Source: Labrenzia sp. 011 (GTDB taxonomy: Bacteria > Pseudomonadota > Alphaproteobacteria > Rhizobiales > Stappiaceae). Taken from it: a DNA stretch of 64,000 bases. A model generated the notes under the pieces. It worked only from the letters and a program-made list of their open reading frames with translations, was not told where the DNA came from and searched no databases. Each line of letters starts with the position of its first letter. Position 1 is the stretch's first letter. Shown here one piece after another: positions 18,138 through 27,003 of this stretch. A program made the position numbers and the translations under genes. The DNA lies in assembly GCF_003075075.1 (NCBI RefSeq), contig NZ_QCYM01000012.1, positions 62,001 to 126,000 of the forward strand, in the 5' to 3' direction.

Positions 18138-19244
18138 CTAGAGATTGAGCTCCAGACCCTCGACCTGCTCGGGCGTCACATATCCGAGCGAGCCGGACAT
18201 CATGTAATCGAGCTGGATCTTGAAGAGGCGGGCGCTGTCCTTGTCCCGGTTCGCATAGTTGAACCAGATCGGCACCGCCACTTCGGTCATCAGTTCCACG
18301 TCGTCCTGGCTCAGACGGGTGATCTCGGTGCCGTCCGCCTCGAATTTCGCCCAGGCTTCCTGGTCGGCCTTCTGGATGGCGGCGTGATGCATGTCCGAAT
18401 AGACGTGGGTTTCCATCTCGACGAACTGTTTCATCGCCGGGCTGAGGGCATTCCAGGCATCCATGCCGACGGTGATGTCCATCAGATCGACCGGCTGGTA
18501 CAGCGACATGAAGCCGGGAGGGCCCATGGAGATGTATTTGGTGACCTGGCTGAAGCCGAGCGCATAGTTGACCGCCGGACCGACATAGTCGGCAACGTCG
18601 ATGGTTCCCTTTTCCAGGGCGGGGAAGATTTCCGAGCCGGGAAGAACCGTGGTTTCCGCACCGATTTCCGTGAAGACTTCGGCGACCATGCCGCCGGGCA
18701 GGCGCATCTTGCGACCGCGGAAATCGTCGACGGAGCGGATCGGAACCTTGGAATGGATGATGTTCGGCCCGTGGTGCACGGGGCCGACGAACATCATGTT
18801 CTGCGCGGCGTAGAGTTCCCGGGCGATTTCGAGACCGCCGAGGGCGTAGAAGAACACGTCCCACTCATGCGGATTGCGCAGGGCGAGCGGATAGCTGGTC
18901 AGGAAAGTCGCCGCGGGAATGATGCCCTGTGCGTAGATGGTGAAAGGGTTCACCGCATCCAGCACGCCGTTCTTTACGGCATCATAGAGCTGGAAGTCGC
19001 CAACGACGTCATTCGCGCCGAAGGGTTGAAAGGCGAGCTCGCCACCGGTCTTTTCCTCGATACCGGCACACCAGTCCTTGAAGACCTGAAGGCCCGCGCC
19101 GCCCGGCCAGGACGTCTGGATTTTCCAGGTGGTCGGCTGTCCCTGCGCCGAAGCGACATGCGGGGCAGCGAGTGTCGCCGCTCCGGCCGCGCCGGCACCG
19201 GCGATCTTGCGAAGGGCCTGCCTGCGTGTGGTCAATTGATTCAT
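18138..19244 (-). CDS. dctP: TRAP transporter substrate-binding protein (DctP/TakP type)
   Basis: A 368-residue periplasmic protein with a twin-arginine signal (MNQLTTRRQALRKIAGAG..., cleavage after about VASAQ). The mature part shows the DctP-fold order of a 2-oxoacid-type TRAP binding protein: TTWKIQTSWPGG, GANDVVGDFQLYDAVKNG, PLALRNPHEWDVFFYALGG, and RKMRLPGGMVAEVF with the anion-binding Arg. The ATG at 19244 has GGGAGGA 5-6 nt upstream; an in-frame start at 19283 is unlikely. It leads the dctP-dctQ-dctM operon. A haloacid dehalogenase gene lies 340 bp upstream on the same strand, consistent with, but not proof of, organic acid uptake. Confidence 0.92.
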   Translation of the reverse strand: MNQLTTRRQALRKIAGAGAAGAATLAAPHVASAQGQPTTWKIQTSWPGGAGLQVFKDWCAGIEEKTGGELAFQPFGANDVVGDFQLYDAVKNGVLDAVNPFTIYAQGIIPAATFLTSYPLALRNPHEWDVFFYALGGLEIARELYAAQNMMFVGPVHHGPNIIHSKVPIRSVDDFRGRKMRLPGGMVAEVFTEIGAETTVLPGSEIFPALEKGTIDVADYVGPAVNYALGFSQVTKYISMGPPGFMSLYQPVDLMDITVGMDAWNALSPAMKQFVEMETHVYSDMHHAAIQKADQEAWAKFEADGTEITRLSQDDVELMTEVAVPIWFNYANRDKDSARLFKIQLDYMMSGSLGYVTPEQVEGLELNL

Positions 19245-19583
19245 TGTTTCCTCCCAATTCGGTCCAGGAGAAAATGAGCGCACGCAGAACCGTTTCAGAA
19301 AGGCTCTTGTGTTCCCGACAATATCAAACCAGTCGCCCGTGTTTTTAAGTCGTTGTTTTCAGCGTATTTGGAGTGATTCAGCAGAAGCGCATCGCTCTTC
19401 TTTTCCTCCCGACACACGGAAGGATATTACAGTTTGAAATTCCTGCAACCTTGCCGAGAGATCAAAACATCTATTCCAAAATGGAAACAATGAATCTGAC
19501 TGTCAAAAAAATGGATAAGCTCGGCAACGGTTTCCGGCGCAGACGGAGCTGTCTTCCGCCGGAGAATATTGACTGCGGCGGTT
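19245..19583. other. Promoter spacer of the TRAP operon
   Basis: About 340 bp, AT-rich between 19320 and 19520, no supported ORF. Contains the palindrome TTCCA-AAA-TGGAA at 19474-19486, about 230 bp upstream of the dctP start, which resembles IclR/GntR-type half-site arrangements. Confidence 0.5.
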
Positions 19584-20246
19584 CTACCCCAGAGCGGGAA
19601 GCCCGGTGAGGTCGGGGAGGACGGCCTTGGGGGCAAGATCCGGATATTCGTCCGGCATTCCCATCCGGTTCATCCACACGGTGCGGAACCCGAAGGCGGA
19701 GGCGCCGGCGATGTCCCAGCGGTTCGACGACTGGAAGGAGACCTCTTCGGGATAGATGCGGAAATGGGTGGTGACCATTTCGTAGACCAGGGGATCGGTC
19801 TTGAAGGTCTTCAGTTCGTCGACGGAGAAGATTTCGTCAAACAGCTCGGTCAGACCGGCTGCCTTGGCGGCTGCCTCCAGCATGGCGGGCGAACCGTTGG
19901 ACAGAATGGCAACCTTGGCGCCGCTTGCCTTCAGATCCGTCAGCACCTGGGGGACTTCCGGATAACAGTCCAGTTCCCAATAGGCGCTCAGAAGGTCTTC
20001 GCGCAGGGACTTGTCGGCGGAAGGCACCAGCGCGAAGGCCGTGTCCAGACCCTGCTGCGTCAGTTCCCAGAAATCCCTGTACTGGCCCATCAGGGCGCGG
20101 ACCCAGGAATATTCGAGCTGCTTTTCACGCCAGAGAGCGGAAAGCCTCTGTGCGTCGGGTCCCAATTTGGCGGCATGCTTGCGCACTGCGGCATGTACGT
20201 CAAACAGTGTGCCGTATGCATCAAACACGAATGCGGCATGTGCCAT
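19584..20246 (-). CDS. HAD-superfamily (S)-2-haloacid dehalogenase-like hydrolase
   Basis: A 220-residue type II haloacid dehalogenase. Motif I FVFDAYGTLFD gives the nucleophile Asp9; motif II ILSNGSP and the EIFSVDELKTFKTDPLVYE plus SSNRWDIAGASAFGF segments match the L-2-haloacid dehalogenase group. It would hydrolyse 2-haloalkanoates to 2-hydroxy acids, or act on a related organic acid phosphate. The ATG at 20246 is preferred (GGAG 8 nt upstream); an in-frame start at 20330 adds a non-homologous tail. Same strand as the TRAP operon downstream. Confidence 0.88.
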   Translation of the reverse strand: MAHAAFVFDAYGTLFDVHAAVRKHAAKLGPDAQRLSALWREKQLEYSWVRALMGQYRDFWELTQQGLDTAFALVPSADKSLREDLLSAYWELDCYPEVPQVLTDLKASGAKVAILSNGSPAMLEAAAKAAGLTELFDEIFSVDELKTFKTDPLVYEMVTTHFRIYPEEVSFQSSNRWDIAGASAFGFRTVWMNRMGMPDEYPDLAPKAVLPDLTGLPALG

Positions 20247-20370
20247 GGCCGAAACTCCAACACCTGATTTCAAGAACCGCGGAAGAGAACAGCGTGACAC
20301 CTCCCACGTCAAGCGCGGTCGATGCGACAATCGTCGCAGGCGATGGCGGCAAGTCCTGGACGGGCGGACC

Positions 20371-20805
20371 CTATTGCGACGGGGGCAGCGTCACGGAGCC
20401 GTCAGCCTCGACGGTCCAGAAGGGATTGTGGGCTATTTCCAGAAGGTGGCCGCCGGGAATTTCCACGTAGGAGGAATAGCCGCCCCAGAAGGCTTTTTCC
20501 GGCTGTTTCACCGGCTTCCCGCCTGCGGCCACAGCGGTCCTGAAGGCCTCGTCCACCTCGGAATCGGAGCGGGCGTTCCAGGCCAGTGTGATGGCGCCGG
20601 TGGTGTCTGATGTCACCTCCCGGCCGAGTTCCGCAGCCAGCGCCGCCCGGCTGTAAAGGGCGAAGACACCTCCGGGAACCTGGAAGAACACAACTTCGGG
20701 AGACGGGGCCGCGTTGACCTTCCAGCCGAGACCGTCTTCAAAAAAACGCCGGGCCTTGGAAATGTCGGGGACGGCAAGTGTCGTCATGGAGATGCGCTGT
20801 TCCAT
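20371..20805 (-). CDS. VOC-superfamily (glyoxalase/bleomycin-resistance-like) protein
   Basis: 144 residues with two βαβββ units: TTLAVPDISKARRFFEDGLG starts the first and the second ends in YSSYVEIPGGHLLEIAHNPF. Metal-ligand-like residues occur (Glu in VEIPGGHLLE), but the exact substrate cannot be assigned. ATG at 20805 is supported by AAGGAG 10 nt upstream; in-frame starts back to 20937 are not. A cytosolic metalloenzyme or resistance-type binding protein. Confidence 0.85.
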   Translation of the reverse strand: MEQRISMTTLAVPDISKARRFFEDGLGWKVNAAPSPEVVFFQVPGGVFALYSRAALAAELGREVTSDTTGAITLAWNARSDSEVDEAFRTAVAAGGKPVKQPEKAFWGGYSSYVEIPGGHLLEIAHNPFWTVEADGSVTLPPSQ

Positions 20806-21074
20806 GGCAAAACGGCTCCTTTGCAAGTGCGAACATATGGAGAACATATTCACCCGGCTGTCAATGGCGGATCGCTGCCGGAAAGCGGAGCTTCGAGGGG
20901 AATTTCTGTTCTGTTTTGTGATCATTCCGTGGTCCATCTTCTCGCGTCATGGATCTGTCCGGAATAAACGGGCCTCTTTCCGGAAATTCACGGCAAGCTA
21001 TTGACCTGACCGGACGGCGGGTGTTGTTTCGCACGAAGAAGCAGCGGAACTGCGTCCAAGAAGAGGAAAGAGAC

Positions 21075-21932
21075 ATGAGCGGTTGGAGCGAGACCTGGAC
21101 CTGGATCGACGGGAAATGGCATGAAGGCAATCCGCCGATCATGGGGCCGCGCACCCACGGTTCCTGGTTGGGATCCAGCGTGTTCGACGGGGCCCGTTTT
21201 TTCGAAGGGGTGATGCCGGACATCGATCTGCACTGCAGGCGGGTCAATGATTCCGCGCTTGCGCTGGGCATCAATCCGACCATGCAGGCCGGTGAAATGG
21301 TCGAACTGACACGCGACGGATGCGCGAAGTTTGCAAGCGACCGGCAGATCTATATCAAGCCGATGTACTGGTCCGAGAACGACGGGGCAGGGGTCATTGC
21401 CGGCGACCCGGACAGCACCCGCTTCTGCCTCTGCCTCTTCGACGCACCGATGGCCCCGAAGGATGCGGCCATCAGCGTGACGCTGTCGCCCTTCCGGCGG
21501 CCGACCATGGAATGCATGCCGGTGAATGCCAAGGCGGGCTGCCTCTATCCCAACAATGCCAGGGCGATGCTGGAGGCCCGGAAACGCGGTTTCGACAATG
21601 CGGTGGTGCGCGACATGCTCGGCAATGTGGCCGAACTGACATCCGCGAATATCTTCATGGCCAAGGACGGCAAGGTGCACACGCCGGCGCCGAACGGGAC
21701 CTTCCTCAACGGGATCACCCGGCAGCGGGTGATCTGGCTGTTGTCCTCGGCGGGCTATGACGTGTTCGAGCGGACCATGGACTATGACGAGTTCCTGGAA
21801 GCCGACGAGATCTTTTCGACCGGAAACTACAACAAGGTGACGCCGGTCAATCGCATCGAGGACCGGGAGCTGCAGCCCGGACCGGTCGCGGCGCGGGCGC
21901 GGGAGCTCTACTGGGAGTTTTCCCACGTCTGA
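21075..21932 (+). CDS. Branched-chain amino acid aminotransferase-like class IV enzyme
   Basis: A 285-residue fold-type IV PLP enzyme (BCAT/DAAT group). Lys153 in PVNAKAGCLYPNN is the probable Schiff-base lysine; EL(T)SANIF near residue 190 is the phosphate/specificity loop. Near the N-terminus SSVFDGARFFEG matches the class IV SVFEG motif. It would transaminate branched-chain amino acids, but 4-amino-4-deoxychorismate lyase-like or D-amino-acid roles are possible within class IV. GAGGAAAG precedes the ATG at 21075; an earlier in-frame start at 20949 lacks homology. Convergent with the following MFS gene. Confidence 0.85.
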   Translation: MSGWSETWTWIDGKWHEGNPPIMGPRTHGSWLGSSVFDGARFFEGVMPDIDLHCRRVNDSALALGINPTMQAGEMVELTRDGCAKFASDRQIYIKPMYWSENDGAGVIAGDPDSTRFCLCLFDAPMAPKDAAISVTLSPFRRPTMECMPVNAKAGCLYPNNARAMLEARKRGFDNAVVRDMLGNVAELTSANIFMAKDGKVHTPAPNGTFLNGITRQRVIWLLSSAGYDVFERTMDYDEFLEADEIFSTGNYNKVTPVNRIEDRELQPGPVAARARELYWEFSHV

Positions 21933-21963
21933 GTGGTGACGCGCGCTCTCGCGGTTGTCAGGG

Positions 21964-23139
21964 TCAGCGCAGCATCAGCAGCGCGGCGACAAGCAGCACA
22001 GCGGCGGCGGCGAGCGAGGGGGCCTGGAATGATCCGGTCAGATCGTGCAGCTGACCGGCGAACCAGGGTCCCACGATCTGGCCCACTCCGAAACTGGCGG
22101 TGAGAACGGCGAGCATCTGCCTGATCGCGGCGGCGCCTCCGGGACCGGCCAGCCGGCGGGCCTCGATGAGGCCGAGGGCCGTGATGCCCATGAAGGTGGC
22201 GCCCAGGAGCGCGGCTCCCGCAAGAAACAGGACGGGGATGTCGGCGACTGCCGTCAGGGCGACGCCGCAGGCTTCCAGCAGGCAGGCGAGGGCAAAGGCC
22301 CTGCGCGCGCCGATGTGGAATGCGATCCGGTTCCACACAAGGATCGAGGGAACGGCAGACAGACCGACAGCGAGCCAGACAAAGGCTTCACTGGACTGCA
22401 GCGCGGGCGTGGCGCGGGCAATGACCGATACGAAGGTCGCCGTGATCACATATCCGAAGCCGAACAGGCCATAGGCCAGGATCAGCCGCAGAACGGCGCC
22501 GTTGAGATATCGGGATTTTGACGCGGGCGGAGGATTCCCCGCGGCTCTGGTTGCTCCGGAGTCCGCGGGCTGTCCGGGCACCAGCCTTGCTGCGATGAGC
22601 AGAAAGACGAGGGTGGCGGCCCCGCCTGCCAGCCACAGGACCCGCCAGTTTGCGCCAATCCCGGACAGCCCCGCAACCAGCAGGGCGGAAAAGGCGATGC
22701 CGCAGCCAACCCCGGCAAAATGCAGCGCCGACAGGTCGCCGCGGCCGGCGGCATTGAGGCGCTCCAGAATCAGAGTCGTGGAAAAGACGAGAACGAAGGC
22801 ACTGGCGATGCCTCCGGCAAGTCGGATGATCAGGAAGACCGGCAGCGAGGTGGTCGCCGCCATGGCGGCGCTGGTCAGAGCGCTGACGAAAAGAGCGCCG
22901 AGAAACCAGAAGCGGGCGGTTCCGGGCAGGGATCGGGACGCGGCCGCAACAGCTCCCAGCAGATAGCCGAGAAAATTCGCCGAGGCGATCAGCCCGGCAT
23001 CTTCCGCCGTCAGCTTCAGGCCGTCGCTCATGAAGGGCTGGATCGGCGTGTAGACAAACCGGCCGATGCCCATGGCTGCCGCCAGGGCAAACAGCCCGCC
23101 GAAGGCAAGCGCAAGCGGTGCGCGGTCTTGTGACGGCAT
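21964..23139 (-). CDS. YbfB/YjiJ-type MFS transporter
   Basis: A 391-residue, 12-helix protein of the major facilitator superfamily. GGLFALAAAMGIGRFVYTP in helix 1 and EDAGLIASANFLGYLLGA match the YbfB/YjiJ family; further helices alternate with short loops to VAALLMLR. Inner-membrane efflux or uptake of an unknown small molecule. The ATG at 23139 has GAGG upstream; an in-frame start at 23292 would add a Pro/Gly-rich non-helical tail. Convergent with the aminotransferase gene, 31 bp apart. Confidence 0.87.
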   Translation of the reverse strand: MPSQDRAPLALAFGGLFALAAAMGIGRFVYTPIQPFMSDGLKLTAEDAGLIASANFLGYLLGAVAAASRSLPGTARFWFLGALFVSALTSAAMAATTSLPVFLIIRLAGGIASAFVLVFSTTLILERLNAAGRGDLSALHFAGVGCGIAFSALLVAGLSGIGANWRVLWLAGGAATLVFLLIAARLVPGQPADSGATRAAGNPPPASKSRYLNGAVLRLILAYGLFGFGYVITATFVSVIARATPALQSSEAFVWLAVGLSAVPSILVWNRIAFHIGARRAFALACLLEACGVALTAVADIPVLFLAGAALLGATFMGITALGLIEARRLAGPGGAAAIRQMLAVLTASFGVGQIVGPWFAGQLHDLTGSFQAPSLAAAAVLLVAALLMLR

Positions 23140-23290
23140 GCGGACCTCGAGAAAAAGACCGGTGGGGACGGCAGGAAAACCGGGGCGACGTCCGTCGAAC
23201 CTGCCATGTCCGGCCGGGAATGTCACCGGTAATGCGCCGCTCCCGGGGTTCGGCGGAAACGAGACGCCCGGGTACGGGGGGCACAAAGGC

Positions 23291-23325
23291 AAAAGCCCCG
23301 CAATGCGTCCATTGCAGGGCTTTTT
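23291..23325 (-). terminator. Bidirectional intrinsic terminator
   Basis: An 11-position stem (one mismatch) with a 4-nt CGTC loop, GCCCCGCAATG/CATTGCAGGGC, preceded by AAAA and followed by TTTTT. It works on the minus strand for the small secreted-protein gene (stop 22 bp away) and could also stop plus-strand transcripts. Confidence 0.8.
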
Positions 23326-23346
23326 GCGCTTGGAAAGGCGCGTCGA

Positions 23347-23679
23347 TCAGTTGGCGCGACGGACCGGCTGAACGGTCGGGGCAACCAGTGTGGTGTTGGC
23401 CCGCTTCGCCTTGCGCAGGGCGGTCGACTTCATGGAGTTCACCTTGTAGCCGGGGAGGGTCGACATTGCCTTGTGGATTTTGTCACACCTGTTCAGGCTT
23501 TCCCCGTAGCAATTGTTCGGATACCCCGCCGTGTGCTCGTTGCACCAGGAAATCCAGTTGTTGTAGCACTCGCCGAGGTTGCTTCCGTTGCCCGGGCCGG
23601 CCATGCTCGTCATTGTGGAAGCAAGAAAAACGCTTCCGGAAACAACAAGAGCAATCGTGTAAGTATTTTTGAAAATCAT
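23347..23679 (-). CDS. Small secreted cysteine-containing protein, unknown
   Basis: A 110-residue protein with a signal peptide (MIFKNTYTIALVVSGSVFLA..., cleavage near SMA-GPG) and four cysteines (C-x7-C-x10-C-x6-C pattern) that could form two disulfides in the periplasm. A basic C-terminal tail (RKAKRA) follows. The ATG at 23679 is preferred to a TTG at 23691. No family recognised. Monocistronic, with a terminator behind it. Confidence 0.7.
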   Translation of the reverse strand: MIFKNTYTIALVVSGSVFLASTMTSMAGPGNGSNLGECYNNWISWCNEHTAGYPNNCYGESLNRCDKIHKAMSTLPGYKVNSMKSTALRKAKRANTTLVAPTVQPVRRAN

Positions 23680-24126
23680 AACTTTATCCAATCAATTTTC
23701 AGCCGTTATTGGCTGTGTTGAAATAGATAAGTCCTGACCCCGGATTGCGTCGTGCTGGAAATCACACTTATTGACTTTTGCACAATATTGCTCTCAGCCA
23801 ATGTGACGTGCGTCGCTGGACACGCCTCCAGGCGGGGTGCCGGATGTCTGCCGCCCCCTGTCCGACCGGCCTGTCGCCGACCATCAGGCAAATTAAAAAG
23901 AATTTTTTATTTTATTTTCGAGATCGGCGCTTGCCGTCCACGTCCGGCAATTCTATTTTGCCGCTCGACGCAGCCCTACGGGCTTTGGATCGGCCTGCTT
24001 GCATGTGGAACCACCTGACAGCAGGAGCGTTATACGATCCTGAGGTGTTGGAACGTCATCGGGGATTATATCCGCATGCAGGATTCCCTCGGGGCTGCCG
24101 GTCACCGACCTTTTGAGGAGTTTGTC
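23680..24126. other. Divergent spacer before sodB
   Basis: About 450 bp without a supported ORF; very AT-rich at 23885-23935 (homopolymer-like A/T runs). It holds the promoters of the small secreted protein and of sodB. I saw no clear Fur, Irr or RirA site by eye. Confidence 0.5.
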
Positions 24127-24729
24127 ATGTCTTTCGAATTGCCTGATCTGCCGTATGCATACGATGCACTGGCCCCCTACATGTCTGCCGAGACTCTCGA
24201 GTTTCACCACGACAAGCACCACCAGGCGTATGTCACCAAGGGCAACGAACTGCTCGCGGGCAGTGGCCTGGAAGGCAAGTCCCTGGAAGAGATCGTCAAG
24301 GGCAGCTATGGCAAGAACGCCGGTCTGTTCAACAATGCCGGTCAGCATTACAACCACATCCATTTCTGGAAATGGATGAAGAAGGACGGCGGCGGCACTT
24401 CCCTGCCGGGCGCACTCGCTTCCGCGATCGACAGCGATCTGGGTGGCTACGACAAGTTCCGTGCCGACTTCATCGCTGCCGGTGTCGGCCAGTTCGGGTC
24501 CGGCTGGGCCTGGCTTGCCGTCAAGGACGGCAAGCTTGAAATCATGAAGACGCCGAACGGGGAAAACCCGCTTGTTCATGGTGCGGCGCCGGTGCTGGGC
24601 TGCGATGTGTGGGAACACTCCTATTACATCGACTACCGCAATGCGCGTCCGAAGTATCTGGAAGCCTTCATCGACAGCATGATCAACTGGGACTATGTCC
24701 TGGAAATGTATGAAGCTGCTGTAAAATAA
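24127..24729 (+). CDS. sodB: Superoxide dismutase, Fe type
   Basis: A 200-residue SOD. Metal ligands are His27, His77, Asp160 and His164 (in VWEHSYYIDY). Gln73 in NNAGQHYNH occupies the second-sphere position typical of Fe-SOD (in Mn-SOD this Gln is in the C-terminal half), so the Fe form is favoured though cambialistic behaviour is possible. Cytoplasmic, dismutates superoxide. The ATG at 24127 has GAGGAG 7 nt upstream; an in-frame ATG at 24076 is unlikely. It ends in a strong terminator. Confidence 0.95.
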   Translation: MSFELPDLPYAYDALAPYMSAETLEFHHDKHHQAYVTKGNELLAGSGLEGKSLEEIVKGSYGKNAGLFNNAGQHYNHIHFWKWMKKDGGGTSLPGALASAIDSDLGGYDKFRADFIAAGVGQFGSGWAWLAVKDGKLEIMKTPNGENPLVHGAAPVLGCDVWEHSYYIDYRNARPKYLEAFIDSMINWDYVLEMYEAAVK

Positions 24730-24755
24730 GACGGATTAATATCCGTTCCCTCAGA

Positions 24756-24783
24756 CCCCGGTCCGCATGGACCGGGGTTTTTT
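24756..24783 (+). terminator. Intrinsic terminator of sodB
   Basis: Perfect 9-bp stem CCCCGGTCC/GGACCGGGG, 4-nt loop GCAT, followed by six T residues. It starts 27 bp after the stop codon. Confidence 0.9.
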
Positions 24784-24994
24784 GTTGTCCGGAGGCGTCT
24801 TGTCGATTGACGAACCGTCCGCGGATCTGCTCCCATCTCACGGGAGCGTGATTTTGCCCTTTTTCCTATTCGGGCTGTACTCCCCACGAACCATCCGTTT
24901 TCCCGAAGACGCGCGGGGAGGCGGAAGGCTGTCCGTTTGTGAAAGGGGGTGCTTCTCGCATCACCTGACTGTTTGTATCGAGAGGGAGACTTCC

Positions 24995-25456
24995 ATGCAC
25001 ATTTTTCGAAAAGCCGCGGTTTTGGGGCTGATTGCAGGGCTTGGCCTGTCGGGTGCGGCTGCTCTGGCGGCTGACGACCCGATCGCGACCAGACAGGCGA
25101 TCATGTCCTCCGTCGGCGCTGCGGCCGGGCTCGGTGGTGGAATGATGAAAGGCGAAATCGCCTATTCTCCGGCCGCCGGCAAGGCAGCCATCGCGACAGC
25201 GCATGCGGCTGCGCTTTCCTTCGGCGACTTCTTCCCGGCCGGGTCCGACCAGGGCGACACGGGCGCTGCGGCTCCGATATGGGAAGATGCGGACGGTTTC
25301 GCGGCAGAGCTTGCCAAATTCCAGGCCGCCACCGCGAGCGCTGCCCAGGCCTCCGGAAGATCCGGACCGGCGGATATCGATGCCTTCAAGGCGGCCTTCG
25401 GCCCCGTGCTCGGTACTTGCAAATCCTGTCACGAGACTTACCGTAAGAAGAACTGA
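24995..25456 (+). CDS. Cytochrome c prime
   Basis: A 153-residue periplasmic haem protein. After a signal peptide (about residues 1-25, LAA) comes a four-helix-bundle-type domain ending in the haem site CKSCH (Cys142, Cys145, His146) and ETYRKKN, the C-terminal placement typical of cytochrome c'. It probably binds NO or CO at a five-coordinate haem and may transfer electrons. GAGGGAGAC precedes the ATG. It lies 40 bp before a di-haem cytochrome, in the same orientation, so both may form one transcript. Confidence 0.9.
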   Translation: MHIFRKAAVLGLIAGLGLSGAAALAADDPIATRQAIMSSVGAAAGLGGGMMKGEIAYSPAAGKAAIATAHAAALSFGDFFPAGSDQGDTGAAAPIWEDADGFAAELAKFQAATASAAQASGRSGPADIDAFKAAFGPVLGTCKSCHETYRKKN

Positions 25457-25496
25457 CCGGCAGTGAGCCGGATGTGAGACGCTTCGGAGAGGCCCC

Positions 25497-26429
25497 ATGA
25501 AAAAGGCTGCAATTGCCATTGTGATGCTCGTCCTGGCCGGGGCGGGTGTTGGCTGGGGCCTTTCCGCTCCGACCCGCATCAGCGGGTCGGAGGCGGCCGC
25601 GCTGAAGGAAGGCGATGCGGCCAGAGGTGAACTGGTGTTCTGGGCGGGCGGCTGTGCGTCCTGCCACGCCGCGAAGGGAGCTTCCGGTGACGATCTGCTC
25701 AAACTGGGCGGCGGCCTGAGACTGGAAACGCCGTTCGGCGTGTTTGTTGCCCCGAATATTTCCCCGAGCACGGCTGACGGGATCGGCTCCTGGTCGCTGG
25801 TCGACTTTGCCAATGCGATGACCCACGGCACGTCCCCGGACGGCGAGAACCTGTACCCGGCCTTTCCCTATACGTCCTATGCGCGCATGAGCGGGGCGGA
25901 CCTGGGCGATCTGTTCGCCTTTCTGAAATCCCTGCCGGCGGTTGACGGCAAAGCGCCGCCGCACGAACTGGGTTTTCCCTTCAACATCCGCCGCGGCCTG
26001 GGGCTTTGGAAACGGCTCTATCTGGACCCCGCGCCCGTGATTGCCGCGCCGGCGGCCGGTGTCGAGGTCGACAGGACCCTTTGGGAACGCGGCCGGTATC
26101 TGGTGGAAGGTCCGGGGCATTGCGGCGAGTGTCATACGCCGCGCGATTTGGCCGGCGGACTCGTTCTCGCGCAGTGGCTGGGCGGTGCGCCCGCGCCGAC
26201 CGGCGAAGGCAAGATCCCCAATATCACTCCCGTCGAAAACGGCTTCGGCAGCTGGAGCGCGGCTGACATCGCCTATTATCTGGAAAGCGGCTTTACACCC
26301 GAATATGATTCTGTCGGCGGCGAAATGGTTCATGTTCAGGAGAACATGGCGCGACTTCCGGCGAGCGACCGGGAGGCGATCGCCGCCTATCTGAAAGCCT
26401 TGCCGCCGGTCCCGACCGCTTCAGACTGA
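25497..26429 (+). CDS. Di-haem c-type cytochrome
   Basis: A 310-residue protein with an N-terminal anchor/signal helix (AIAIVMLVLAGAGVGWG) and two c-type haem sites: CASCH (Cys53-Cys56, His57) and CGECH (Cys209-Cys212, His213). Each domain carries NIxP-type segments (PNISPSTADGIGSWS; PNITPVENGFGSWS), as in the cytochrome subunits of periplasmic dehydrogenases. It should carry electrons from a dehydrogenase toward an oxidase; the partner enzyme is not in this window. The gene follows cytochrome c' at 40 bp. Confidence 0.9.
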   Translation: MKKAAIAIVMLVLAGAGVGWGLSAPTRISGSEAAALKEGDAARGELVFWAGGCASCHAAKGASGDDLLKLGGGLRLETPFGVFVAPNISPSTADGIGSWSLVDFANAMTHGTSPDGENLYPAFPYTSYARMSGADLGDLFAFLKSLPAVDGKAPPHELGFPFNIRRGLGLWKRLYLDPAPVIAAPAAGVEVDRTLWERGRYLVEGPGHCGECHTPRDLAGGLVLAQWLGGAPAPTGEGKIPNITPVENGFGSWSAADIAYYLESGFTPEYDSVGGEMVHVQENMARLPASDREAIAAYLKALPPVPTASD

Positions 26430-26456
26430 CCGGTCCTCCTCCAGAAACGAAGTCCG

Positions 26457-26942
26457 ATGACGGCCCATAAAAACCTTGCAATTTCTGCCGTGAAAACGGC
26501 CGAGGACCTCGATGTGGTCAAATCCCTGTTCCGGGCCTATGTGGACTGGCTGGCGATCGATCTTTCCTATCAGGGCTTCGAGGAGGAACTGGCCGGGATG
26601 CCCGGCAAATATGCCCCTCCGTCCGGCGCTCTCTATCTGGCGAAGGATCGCGACGGCAGCAGCCTTGGCTGTGTCGGGCTGCGTCCCTTCGCGCGGCAGG
26701 GGTGTTGTGAAATGAAGCGGCTCTACGTGCTGCCCGCCGGGCGCGGGCGTGGTGTCGGCAGGGCGCTGATCGAACGGGTTCTGGAAACCGCGGCACAGGC
26801 CGGATACAACGAGATGCTTCTCGATACGCTGCCCTCCATGACCGGCGCCATCAAGCTCTACAAGGCGGCCGGTTTCGAGGAGATCCCGGCCTATTACGAC
26901 ACGCCGGTCGAAGAAACGCTTTTCTTCCGCAGGACGTTATAG
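26457..26942 (+). CDS. GNAT-family N-acetyltransferase
   Basis: 161 residues with the GNAT core: EMKRLYVLPAGRGRGVGRAL is motif A with the acetyl-CoA-binding RGRGVG, and DTLPSMTGAIKLYKAAGF is motif B. Substrate unknown (amino acid, peptide or polyamine). It is in line with the cytochrome genes, 27 bp downstream, so it may be read through with them, but no functional link is evident. Confidence 0.87.
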   Translation: MTAHKNLAISAVKTAEDLDVVKSLFRAYVDWLAIDLSYQGFEEELAGMPGKYAPPSGALYLAKDRDGSSLGCVGLRPFARQGCCEMKRLYVLPAGRGRGVGRALIERVLETAAQAGYNEMLLDTLPSMTGAIKLYKAAGFEEIPAYYDTPVEETLFFRRTL

Positions 26943-27003
26943 CAGCCGACGGGGCCCCGGGCGGCAGGCGGGATCCTCCTGCTGCAGTGCATTTGCCTGC
27001 GTC

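Noticed and set aside
18018..19277. 419-codon plus-strand ORF
   Set aside because: Antisense of dctP, which has a Tat signal and clear family motifs.
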